7,354 nt of DNA, taken from assembly GCA_002366675.1 (NCBI GenBank), contig DFBO01000001.1, positions 1-7,354 of the forward strand. Direction: 5' to 3'. Source of the DNA: Flavobacteriaceae bacterium UBA3078. GTDB lineage: Bacteria > Bacteroidota > Bacteroidia > Flavobacteriales > Flavobacteriaceae. Made by a program: the position numbers and the translations under genes. Below the pieces are notes generated by a model. It was not told the DNA's origin and did not search any database. It was given only the letters and a program-made list of their open reading frames with translations. Shown here piece after piece: positions 1 through 7,296 of the stretch (its first letter is position 1; the number at the start of each line of letters is the position of its first letter).

Positions 1-884
1 TTTGTGATGGTTTAGACCAATGTCCTGGACAAGACGATGCCTTAATAGGAACTTCTTGTGATGATGGTGATGCTTGTACCATAAACGATGTGTACGATGC
101 CAATTGTGGATGTGCAGGAACTCCAGTTTCCGATAGCGATGGAGATGGATATTGTAGTACTGTAGATCCAAATGATAATGATCCTTGTGTACCAGATTCT
201 AATTCGCCAACATGTAATAATTGTGTTGCTGATTCAGCTTCATTTTCTAATAGCTCATTAACGCATTCAGGTAGTGGATCTAGTGGAACAACATTAAACC
301 TACCAGCAAATAGTCAAGATGTATCATTTACGGTAAGTAATTTGAATGCAGAGCAAAGTGGTAAAAAGAATAGAAGATTTATCGATAGAGTAGTTGTTAC
401 TTATATTAATGGTAGTGGATCCAATCAATCATATGGAACTTTCCTTGGGTCAAGTACTAGTTCTGTGAATATAAATATTTCTGGTGGAGTTCAATCAATT
501 ACTGTTAGCCTTAACGATGCTTACGATGGTAATGCAGGTGTTAATATGAGTGTTAATTTAAGTCAAGTTGCTTTTTGTACTGTTGGAGGTGGATCTGCAA
601 GAAATACTTCTTCAACAGATATTAGTGTAAACAATATAAAAGTATATCCAAATCCAGCAAATAATATTCTTAATATAGAATGTCGAGATTTTAATGGTGA
701 GAATATTACTATATCTCTTTATAATATATATGGGCAATTAGTAAAAAGATTAGATTTAAAAGAGTCTTATGATGAGGCACAAGAGATAAATGTTAGTGAT
801 TTATCAGAAGGTCTATATCTTTTACGAATGTTCGATAGTAAACAACAAATAATTAAAACAAAACGTATCATTATTAAAAATTAA
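1..884 (+). CDS. C-terminal part of a secreted T9SS cargo protein with TSP3-like Cys/Asp-rich repeat sequence (5' truncated by window)
   Basis: The frame is open from the first complete codon at position 3 to TAA at 882-884, giving 293 visible residues. The GTG at 90 is internal, because coding-quality sequence (CDGLDQCPGQDDALIG...) continues upstream of it, so the real start is outside the window. Visible parts in order: residues 1-65 are Cys/Asp-rich, with DQCPGQDDALIG, CDDGDACTINDVYDANCGC and a calcium-binding-like DSDGDGYC (D44, D46, D48), resembling thrombospondin type 3 repeats that usually occur in tandem in flavobacterial surface proteins. Residues 75-192 form a beta-rich, Ser/Asn-rich domain bounded by Cys that I do not recognise. 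Residues about 207-293 are a type A T9SS sorting domain with VYPNPANNILNI (Y215-P218), a YNIYGQLVKR strand, LSEGLYLLRM and a basic end KTKRIIIKN. The product should be on the cell surface or released. The catalytic function, if any, would be in the missing N-terminal part. Confidence is high for the gene and sorting domain, low for function. Confidence 0.9.
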   Translation, partial: CDGLDQCPGQDDALIGTSCDDGDACTINDVYDANCGCAGTPVSDSDGDGYCSTVDPNDNDPCVPDSNSPTCNNCVADSASFSNSSLTHSGSGSSGTTLNLPANSQDVSFTVSNLNAEQSGKKNRRFIDRVVVTYINGSGSNQSYGTFLGSSTSSVNINISGGVQSITVSLNDAYDGNAGVNMSVNLSQVAFCTVGGGSARNTSSTDISVNNIKVYPNPANNILNIECRDFNGENITISLYNIYGQLVKRLDLKESYDEAQEINVSDLSEGLYLLRMFDSKQQIIKTKRIIIKN

Positions 885-939
885 TTTGGGTTTAGATCAC
901 CTAAATAATCTAGTATATATTATTTAATAGCAATCATTT
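885..939. other. 55-bp intergenic gap between two co-directional T9SS cargo genes
   Basis: The gap is very AT-rich. It holds a weak imperfect hairpin, 885-891 pairing with 899-905 (7 bp including one G-T pair, 7-nt loop), followed by no T-run, so it is at best a weak terminator. I see no clear Bacteroidota promoter (-7 TAnnTTTG) and no Shine-Dalgarno-like sequence before the ATG at 940. The short gap leaves co-transcription of the two genes possible but not shown. Confidence 0.35.
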
Positions 940-3900
940 ATGAAATTTAATTTAAAAATTAATTTGTTGATTTTAATAGGTTTTTTTGGCTTATTGAATG
1001 TTTCAGCACAAACAACTTTAATAAATAATGGATCTTCTTGGTCTTATTATGATAATTTAAATGAACCTACAGATCAAGGCTCTTTTGATTGGAATGATAA
1101 TTCTTACGATGATAGTGCTTGGTCTTCAGGAAATGCCCACATGGGTTATGGCGATGGAGATGAAGCTACAGTTGTAAACTCTAGTGCACTTACACTATAT
1201 GTTAGGCATAGTTTCAATGTGGTTGATGCATCACTTTATGATACACTTTCTCTGAATTTAACTTTTGACGATGGTGCTATTATTTATTTAAATGGTGTAG
1301 AAGTGGATAGGCAAAATATGCCAGCAGGAGCACCTTTTTATGGGGTTTTTGCTTCTAGTGTTGGAACAGAAAATGGAACATCTTCGACAAGTATTGCAAA
1401 TAGTTTAGTTAATGGTAATAATGTCATTGCTGTAGAAATACATCAAGAGAGTGCAGGTAGTTCGGATATTAGCTTTGATTTTGAACTAGAAGCACTTGCA
1501 GCTTCAAACTTTCTACTTGCTCAAGACGGATTGTGGGATTATTACGATTTGCAAAATCAACCTGCAGACCAAGGTTCTTTGACTTGGCTAGACACAGCAT
1601 ATGATGATAGTGCTTGGTCTTCTGGGAATGCGGAATTAGGTTATGGAGATGGAGAAAATACGACTATTAATAATACTACTTTAACGGCATATTTTAGAAA
1701 AACCATCAATATTCCAGATGCATCCTTATATAACGATTTGGTCATGGAGGCTATTAGAGATGATGGCATGATAGTTTACATTAACGGAACTGAAGTTTGG
1801 CGAGATAATATGGATCCAGGACCTGTGGATTATAATACGTTTGCAAATTCGGTTGTAGGTGGCACAGCCGAAAGCACATGGGTTTCTCAAGCTATTGCAA
1901 GTAATTTAGTTAATGGTAATAATGTGATTGCTGTTGAGATACATCAAGAAAACGCTGGTAGTTCAGACATTAGTTTTAATTTTAGAATGCAAGGTTTTGC
2001 AGCTTTGCCATCTGAAGTTATTCGTGGACCATATTTACAAACTGGAACGTCAACATCTGTAGTTGTTAAATGGCGTACTAATACATCTACAGAATCGATT
2101 GTTAATTATGGGACATCATTAGGTGTGTTAAGTTCTAATGTAACTGATAATACTCCTAAAATTAATCACGAAGTTACTCTTTCAGGATTAACACCTAATA
2201 CCAAATACTATTTTGACATAGCTGATGGTGATGGTGTTTATTTAGCTGAAGATGCTGAAATGTATATAAAAACAGCGCCTCCAATTGGTACAGATCAATT
2301 TGTAAGAGCATGGATTTTAGGTGATGCAGGAACAGCTAATCAAGATCAACGAAATGTGCGTGATCAATATTATAGTTATGTGCAAAATGAAGCGATTAAT
2401 CCAGACTTAACAGATATGATGTTGTTTTTAGGAGACAACGCTTATAATTCTGGGACAGATACGGAGTATCAAGCAGCTTTATTTGATATTTATGATGATA
2501 TGTTAAAAAAATCTGTAGCCTGGTCAACTTTAGGGAATCATGATGGATATTCGGCAGACTCTAATTCACAAACAGGCCCTTATTATGATATCTTTACTTT
2601 TCCAACAAATGGTGAAGCAGGAGGTTTATCTTCAGGAACAGAAGCTTACTATTCGTTTGATTATGCGAATATTCATTTTATAATTTTAGAATCTTACGAA
2701 ACGGATCGTTCAGTTGGTGGCGCCATGTATAATTGGGCAATGAACGATGTTCAAAATACCACACAAGACTGGATTGTAGCTATTTGGCATCATCCACCTT
2801 ATACAAAGGGGTCTCACAATTCAGATACAGAAACAGAATTAATAGATATGCGAGAAAATTTCTTGCCTATGCTTGAAAGTAGTGGTGTAGATTTAGTTCT
2901 GTCTGGTCACTCACATTCTTATGAACGTTCGTATTTTTTGAATGGGCATTATGATATATCTAGTACTTTTAATAGCGGAACAATGACAGTTGGAGCTAAT
3001 GGATTTGGTGATGGAAAGACAGATGGGAATGGTGCTTATACAAAAAGTGCAGGCAATCCTGAAGGAGCTGTTTATATTACTGCTGGATCGTCAGGAAAAG
3101 TAACAGGAACACTTACTAGTCATAATGCGATGTATGCATCTTTATATGAATTAGGCTCATGTGTTTTAGAAGTTAGTGGTACAACACTAAATTTGAAATT
3201 TATTCGCGAAACTGGTGCTATTACAGATTATTTTACCATTCAAAAAGGTTGTACTGCAGTTGTGCCAACTGGATTGACAGCATCAAATATTGGGTCAACT
3301 ACAGCAACGGTTAGTTGGGATGATGTTTCAGGTGCATCTTATGATTTAAGATATCGTGAGGTTGGAAGCCCAACATGGATTACAAATTCGGTTTCTTCAA
3401 TATCAAGTGATTTAACGGGTTTATCTAGTTTAACAGATTATGAAGTTCAAGTAAGAAGTGTTTGCGATGTTGGAGTTAATTCGGCATATACAAGTTCTGT
3501 GTTGTTTACAACATTAGGAGTTCCTGTTTGTACAGCGACTGTTCCAACAGGATTGACAGTTTCAAATATAGATATTACAACTGTAACAATTAGTTGGGAC
3601 GATGTTCCTAATGCCTCTTATGATTTAAGATATCGTGAGGCTGGAAGTCCTACTTGGACTACTATTGCAGTTACTTTACTTACAAGTGATTTAACAGGCT
3701 TGACTAGTTCTACTCAATATGAAGTCCAGGTAAGAAGTACTTGTGGTGTTGGTGATAATTCAGGATATTCAAGTACAGAATTTTTTACCACATTGGCAGT
3801 TCCTGTATGTATTGGAACTCAAATTACTGCATATCCATATTTAGAAAGCTTTGATTCTGGAACTGGTAATTGGACACAAGCAACTGGTGATGATGGCGAC

Positions 3901-6390
3901 TGGACGCTTGATGCAAATGGTACACCTACTAATAATACTGGACCTTCAGATGATATAACAGGTGGAGGAAACTACTTTTATACAGAAGCACATGATATTG
4001 GGACAAATAATACAGCAATCTTAATTAGCCCATGTTATGATTTAACAATTCTTACTGAAGCTACTTTTACATTTTATTATCATATGTTTGGAAGTACTAT
4101 GGGTAGTTTAAATCTAGAAATAACTAGTGATAATGGTGATAATTGGTCAAATATTTTTACAAGAAATGGAGCTCAAGGAAATCAATGGAATTCCGAAACT
4201 ATAGATTTAAGTAGTTATATAGGTCAGGTTGTTAAATTTAGATTTATTGGTACTATAGGTAATGGAGGTCAGAGAAGAAGTGATATGGCTATAGATCATA
4301 TTGGTATAACTGGACCTACTTATTGTGCTTCAAATGGGAATGACACTAGTGATGAATATATAGGTCGTGTGCAATTAAACACCTTAGATAATAATAACTC
4401 AGGAGCTGGAACAACTAGTACTGGTTATTCTGATTTTACTGCAAATCCTGCTTTGAATACTGATTTATCAGCAGGTTCTCAATATACTATTACTATTACA
4501 CCAGTTTGGACAGGAACTCCTTTAAGTGAAGGATATTCTGTTTGGATTGATTACAATGCAGATGGAGATTTTGAAGATGCAGGTGAACAAGTTTGGACTC
4601 AAACATCTACAAATACATCTCCTGTTTCAGGTAGTTTTACTGTACCAACAGATTTTCATTATGGTCCAACTCGTATGAGAGTTTCTTTAAAATTTGATGG
4701 TATCCCTACAGAATGTGAATCATTTAGTTTTGGTGAAGTTGAAGATTATACTATTAATTTAATGTACAATGGGTTGTTGTTAACAAACAATAATTGGATA
4801 CCAAATGCACCTTCTGGAGGAACAGGAGCTGATAATGCGCTTATTTTAAACGGAACGTATTTTGTTAATTCAGATATTCAATTAAACAATTTAATTATCA
4901 ATCCTGGTTCAGCAGCAAGCGTTTTTCAATCTAAATCAATTATTCTCAATGGCGATTTGGTTAATAATGGCGATTTAATTCTTAACTCAGTTTCTAATGA
5001 ATATGCAAGTTTAATTGTTTCTGGAAATGTTTTGAATGATGTTATTTATAAGCGTCATGTAAATATTAATACAGGTGGAAACGATTTAATTTCAGCACCA
5101 GTTACTGGTCAAACATTTGGTGCTTTTGCAGCATTAAATCCAAATATCTTTTCGAATCCATCAAATTTAACAGAAAAGCTTTTTGGACCTTTCGATAAAG
5201 TTACTGAAACCTATTTAACTTATGATACTGATATTCCAGCAGAAGCAGCAATTGTTTTAGAGCCAGCAGTAGGTTATCGTGCAGCCTCAAATGATAATAG
5301 TACCTTCGAGTTTAAAGGCAATGTTAATACAGGAAGTGTTAATGTTAATATATTAAATGTTGGAAGTACTTATCCAGAATGGAATCTTATTGGTAATCCA
5401 TATCCTTCGTATATTAAGTTATCAGATTTTTTAAATACGAATATTAATGAGTTTTTGCCTGTTAGTGCTGCAGTTTATGGCTATGATGGAGATGCTTCTA
5501 ATGGTTGGAAAATTTGGAACTTAGCATATTCATTATCAAACCCGAATGCCATTATTACACCTGGACAAGGTTTTCTGGTTTCTTCTAAAATAGGAGGAGG
5601 AACCATGGTGTTTAATCCATCATTTAGAACAATAGCAACTGGAAACAGTCTTATTGATGATGATTTTATAGATGGTAGAGTTAACAATAGAATAAACGAT
5701 ATTTCATTTTTAAAACTTGAAATTGAAAGTAATTCGAATGTATATGAAACTGACCTGTACTTAACAAATAATGCTTCTTTAGGTTTGGATGTAGGTTATG
5801 ATGCAAGTGTTTATGGAGGAGTTGCTCCAAGTTTTGCAATCTATTCTCAATTAGTTGAAGAGAACCAAGGACTTGATATGGCTATTCAATCTGTAAGTTT
5901 AAATGATTTGAATAATAATCTTATCATTCCATTAGGAATTAATGCTTCTCAAGGAATGCAAATTTCTGTAAGTATGCTAAATAGCACTTTGCCTAATGAT
6001 GTTGATGTCTATTTAGAGGATAATCTAGCCAATACATTTACGCTACTTAATTCAAATACTTATGTGTTTAATGCAGACTCCAATATTTCTGGGACTGGTA
6101 GATTCAATTTAAGATTTGAAGTCAATACTTTAGGAACAAATGAAATTGATGATGATACATTTATTATCTTCTCAACTGCGTTTCCAAAAGAAGTTGTAAT
6201 TAAAGGTCAAATAACTAGTAACACGGTAGTTACTATAGTTGACATGCAAGGCAGAAAAGTATTAACGCAAGATTTAGAACTAAATAAGAGCAAGCAGACC
6301 ATTAATGTGACTGATTTAAGTTCTGGAGTTTATATAGTCCAGTTGAAAAGTAAGACTCAAAATATAAATCAGAAAATTATAATTAGATAA
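940..6390 (+). CDS. Secreted multidomain purple-acid-phosphatase-like metallophosphoesterase with FN3, MAM-like, GEVED and T9SS sorting domains
   Basis: An intact 1816-residue protein; the ATG at 940 is chosen because a Sec signal peptide follows at once (hydrophobic residues 8-20, VSA-Q cleavage likely after A23). Domains in order: two related beta modules (about 27-187 and 192-354, each with YDDSAWSSGNA, GYGDG and NGNNVIAVEIHQE); a PAP N-terminal FN3-like domain (about 357-446, RGPYLQTGT...TKYYF); a metallophosphoesterase core (about 455-770). The core has GDAG (D462), GDNAY (D499, Y502), GNHD (N533, H534), WHHPPY (H617) and GHSHSYER (H657, H659), which matches the seven-ligand dinuclear centre of purple acid phosphatases. 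Next come two FN3 domains (775-860, 868-953), a MAM-like jelly roll (about 958-1127), a GEVED domain (1129-1274, with WIDYNADGDFED and GEVEDY), a long flavobacterial C-terminal region (about 1275-1587, with WNLIGNP and PGQGF), a beta module (1588-1727) and a T9SS sorting domain (about 1739-1816) that lacks YPNP. Predicted role: surface or secreted hydrolysis of phosphate esters. The exact substrate is unknown; a phosphodiesterase or nucleotidase activity is also possible. Confidence 0.93.
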   Translation: MKFNLKINLLILIGFFGLLNVSAQTTLINNGSSWSYYDNLNEPTDQGSFDWNDNSYDDSAWSSGNAHMGYGDGDEATVVNSSALTLYVRHSFNVVDASLYDTLSLNLTFDDGAIIYLNGVEVDRQNMPAGAPFYGVFASSVGTENGTSSTSIANSLVNGNNVIAVEIHQESAGSSDISFDFELEALAASNFLLAQDGLWDYYDLQNQPADQGSLTWLDTAYDDSAWSSGNAELGYGDGENTTINNTTLTAYFRKTINIPDASLYNDLVMEAIRDDGMIVYINGTEVWRDNMDPGPVDYNTFANSVVGGTAESTWVSQAIASNLVNGNNVIAVEIHQENAGSSDISFNFRMQGFAALPSEVIRGPYLQTGTSTSVVVKWRTNTSTESIVNYGTSLGVLSSNVTDNTPKINHEVTLSGLTPNTKYYFDIADGDGVYLAEDAEMYIKTAPPIGTDQFVRAWILGDAGTANQDQRNVRDQYYSYVQNEAINPDLTDMMLFLGDNAYNSGTDTEYQAALFDIYDDMLKKSVAWSTLGNHDGYSADSNSQTGPYYDIFTFPTNGEAGGLSSGTEAYYSFDYANIHFIILESYETDRSVGGAMYNWAMNDVQNTTQDWIVAIWHHPPYTKGSHNSDTETELIDMRENFLPMLESSGVDLVLSGHSHSYERSYFLNGHYDISSTFNSGTMTVGANGFGDGKTDGNGAYTKSAGNPEGAVYITAGSSGKVTGTLTSHNAMYASLYELGSCVLEVSGTTLNLKFIRETGAITDYFTIQKGCTAVVPTGLTASNIGSTTATVSWDDVSGASYDLRYREVGSPTWITNSVSSISSDLTGLSSLTDYEVQVRSVCDVGVNSAYTSSVLFTTLGVPVCTATVPTGLTVSNIDITTVTISWDDVPNASYDLRYREAGSPTWTTIAVTLLTSDLTGLTSSTQYEVQVRSTCGVGDNSGYSSTEFFTTLAVPVCIGTQITAYPYLESFDSGTGNWTQATGDDGDWTLDANGTPTNNTGPSDDITGGGNYFYTEAHDIGTNNTAILISPCYDLTILTEATFTFYYHMFGSTMGSLNLEITSDNGDNWSNIFTRNGAQGNQWNSETIDLSSYIGQVVKFRFIGTIGNGGQRRSDMAIDHIGITGPTYCASNGNDTSDEYIGRVQLNTLDNNNSGAGTTSTGYSDFTANPALNTDLSAGSQYTITITPVWTGTPLSEGYSVWIDYNADGDFEDAGEQVWTQTSTNTSPVSGSFTVPTDFHYGPTRMRVSLKFDGIPTECESFSFGEVEDYTINLMYNGLLLTNNNWIPNAPSGGTGADNALILNGTYFVNSDIQLNNLIINPGSAASVFQSKSIILNGDLVNNGDLILNSVSNEYASLIVSGNVLNDVIYKRHVNINTGGNDLISAPVTGQTFGAFAALNPNIFSNPSNLTEKLFGPFDKVTETYLTYDTDIPAEAAIVLEPAVGYRAASNDNSTFEFKGNVNTGSVNVNILNVGSTYPEWNLIGNPYPSYIKLSDFLNTNINEFLPVSAAVYGYDGDASNGWKIWNLAYSLSNPNAIITPGQGFLVSSKIGGGTMVFNPSFRTIATGNSLIDDDFIDGRVNNRINDISFLKLEIESNSNVYETDLYLTNNASLGLDVGYDASVYGGVAPSFAIYSQLVEENQGLDMAIQSVSLNDLNNNLIIPLGINASQGMQISVSMLNSTLPNDVDVYLEDNLANTFTLLNSNTYVFNADSNISGTGRFNLRFEVNTLGTNEIDDDTFIIFSTAFPKEVVIKGQITSNTVVTIVDMQGRKVLTQDLELNKSKQTINVTDLSSGVYIVQLKSKTQNINQKIIIR
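1018..2001 (+). repeat. Tandem duplicated N-terminal beta module inside the phosphatase gene
   Basis: Two copies, about 1018-1500 and 1513-2001, are offset by about 501 bp (167 codons) in their C-terminal halves. Protein motifs align along the whole length: YYDLxxxPxDQGS-like opening, YDDSAWSSGNA, GYGDG, a DDGxIxYxNGxEV strand, and LVNGNNVIAVEIHQE followed by AGSSDISF. At DNA level a 21-base stretch at 1404-1424 is identical to 1905-1925, with high similarity for some 60 bases after it. The beta-strand-rich character suggests a substrate- or carbohydrate-binding module, which is inference. Modules of this appearance are known to me at the N-termini of other Bacteroidota surface hydrolases. 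Confidence 0.8.
3262..3798 (+). repeat. Tandem FN3 repeat pair with exact 93-codon period
   Basis: Two fibronectin type III domains, 775-860 and 868-953 of the phosphatase, repeat with an exact 279-bp offset. Shared features are VPTGLT, VSWDDV/ISWDDV, ASYDLRYRE, GSPTW, YEVQVRS and a closing FTTL. Each unit has one Cys in the linker (C771, C864) and one after the YEVQVRS strand (C842, C935), a pairing that could give one disulfide per domain. A 25-base stretch at 3337-3361 is identical to 3616-3640, so the duplication is either recent or kept alike by recombination. FN3 pairs like this are common spacers in T9SS-exported enzymes. Confidence 0.85.
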
Positions 6391-6392
6391 GA

Positions 6393-6424
6393 AAAAAACC
6401 GTGATGCTAACATCACGGTTTTTT
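6393..6424. terminator. Bidirectional intrinsic terminator between convergent genes
   Basis: A perfect 14-bp inverted repeat: the left arm 6393-6406 (six A then CCGTGATG), the loop CTAA at 6407-6410, and the right arm 6411-6424 (CATCACGG then six T). The GC-containing core is 8 bp and the flanking A/T runs supply a U-tract on either strand. It begins 2 bases after the phosphatase stop codon at 6388-6390 and ends 7 bases before the stop codon of the minus-strand gene (6432-6434), so it can terminate both transcripts. Confidence 0.95.
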
Positions 6425-6431
6425 GGTAAAT

Positions 6432-7241
6432 TTAGTTTAGTATAATGGATTTACTTTGATGGGTTTCTAGACCAAATGCTTTTACAATTGCATATCCTTT
6501 GTGATTCAATTGTAAGGGCATTTTTATTTCTTTAGAATGGATATTATTTAATCTTTTTATTTTTTGACCAGTAATAGAATATATTTCAATATGTGTTATG
6601 GTAGAATTAGATTTGATAATAAGTTGATCTGAATTAGATATATAAGTAATAGAAGTTAATTCTTCATTATTAAACTCTTCGATGCTTAAAGCCCCATTTG
6701 ATGCTCCGGTATTTGATGTGCTAGGGTTTGAAAAAGTAATAAAAAATCTATTTAAATAATCGCCACTAGTAATATCTAAATCAAAGTTGTTTACATTAAT
6801 TCTAGTATATGTATTCTCTAAATTATCAAAAACGAATACATCAATTTCTTGGTTGAAATTTTCTAGACTATTTAAAGATATTTTTATAGTGCCAGAATTG
6901 GTTAAGAAAAGCCCCAAAGGGTATTGTTTTGTTTCTTCATAAGAACCTACACCTTGAATGACATAGGTGTTATCTTCAATCATCCAAAATAGATCATCTG
7001 GAAACTGATCGAAATTAGCTCCATCATAACCATAATCAACACCATCTGTTGCAGAATCGTCTGTAGTGAATGCTAGTAATAATGGTCTAACAAAGCCATC
7101 TGGACTTTCAAAATCAATACGTACACGTTGCATGGTGTTAAATTCGCTTGAATTTGTATGTTCTATAATAGAACTGGCATTTAAGCTAGTAAAAATAAAA
7201 CTAAAAAAAAAGGACAGATAAATGTTGGCTACTAATTTCAT
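6432..7241 (-). CDS. Small secreted protein: pre-sorting beta module plus T9SS-type C-terminal domain
   Basis: The gene encodes 269 residues from the ATG at 7241-7239. An in-frame TTG at 7244-7242 adds only one residue and is a poorer start. No Shine-Dalgarno is seen, as is usual in Bacteroidota. Residues 1-22 look like a Sec signal peptide (MKLVANIY, then a Phe-rich hydrophobic stretch, SLNA end). Residues about 36-172 form a beta module of a kind common in flavobacterial exported proteins, with RVRIDFESPDG, LLLAFT, ATDGVDYGYDG, DDLFWMIEDNTYVIQGVG, YPLGLFL, LENFNQEIDVFVFDNLE, TYTRIN and DYLNRFFITF. Residues about 196-269 resemble a T9SS sorting domain (DQLIIKSNS, IEIYSITGQKIKRL, KGYAIVKAF, a KSIILN end) but without YPNP. 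There is no enzymatic domain. The module is related to residues 1588-1727 of the convergent phosphatase. It is transcribed separately, towards the shared terminator. Function is unknown; a surface or matrix structural or binding role is a guess. Confidence 0.9.
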   Translation of the reverse strand: MKLVANIYLSFFFSFIFTSLNASSIIEHTNSSEFNTMQRVRIDFESPDGFVRPLLLAFTTDDSATDGVDYGYDGANFDQFPDDLFWMIEDNTYVIQGVGSYEETKQYPLGLFLTNSGTIKISLNSLENFNQEIDVFVFDNLENTYTRINVNNFDLDITSGDYLNRFFITFSNPSTSNTGASNGALSIEEFNNEELTSITYISNSDQLIIKSNSTITHIEIYSITGQKIKRLNNIHSKEIKMPLQLNHKGYAIVKAFGLETHQSKSIILN

Positions 7242-7273
7242 CAATATGGTTTTAAAGAAGGGATTGTTAGGGT

Positions 7274-7296
7274 TTGTAATATAATATTAATTACAA
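7274..7296. promoter_or_regulatory. Imperfect palindrome upstream of the minus-strand secreted protein gene
   Basis: TTGTAAT (7274-7280) and ATTACAA (7290-7296) are perfect 7-base inverted arms separated by 9 AT-only bases, centred about 44 bp upstream of the ATG at 7241. The position fits an operator or promoter-overlapping site. The AT-rich background makes a chance match quite possible, and no regulator is encoded nearby. I could not identify a convincing Bacteroidota promoter within 7242-7354. Confidence 0.25.

Noticed and set aside
90..92. GTG as the start codon of the first gene
   Set aside because: The frame is open back to the window edge and the upstream residues belong to the same Cys/Asp-rich repeat, so the GTG encodes an internal Val in NDVYDANC.
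885..924. Bacteroidota-type promoter (TTTG at 885-888 with a downstream TA-rich -7 element) before the phosphatase gene
   Set aside because: No sequence at the right spacing fits TAnnTTTG; the TA-rich stretch at 911-924 matches only by base composition.
5481..5687. 68-codon minus-strand open frame inside the phosphatase gene
   Set aside because: It lies wholly antisense to well-defined coding sequence (the WNLIGNP/PGQGF region), shows no domain or signal peptide, and is best explained as a shadow frame.
7242..7244. TTG as the start of the minus-strand gene
   Set aside because: The ATG directly after it is the ordinary start and gives a normal signal peptide; the TTG would add just one residue.
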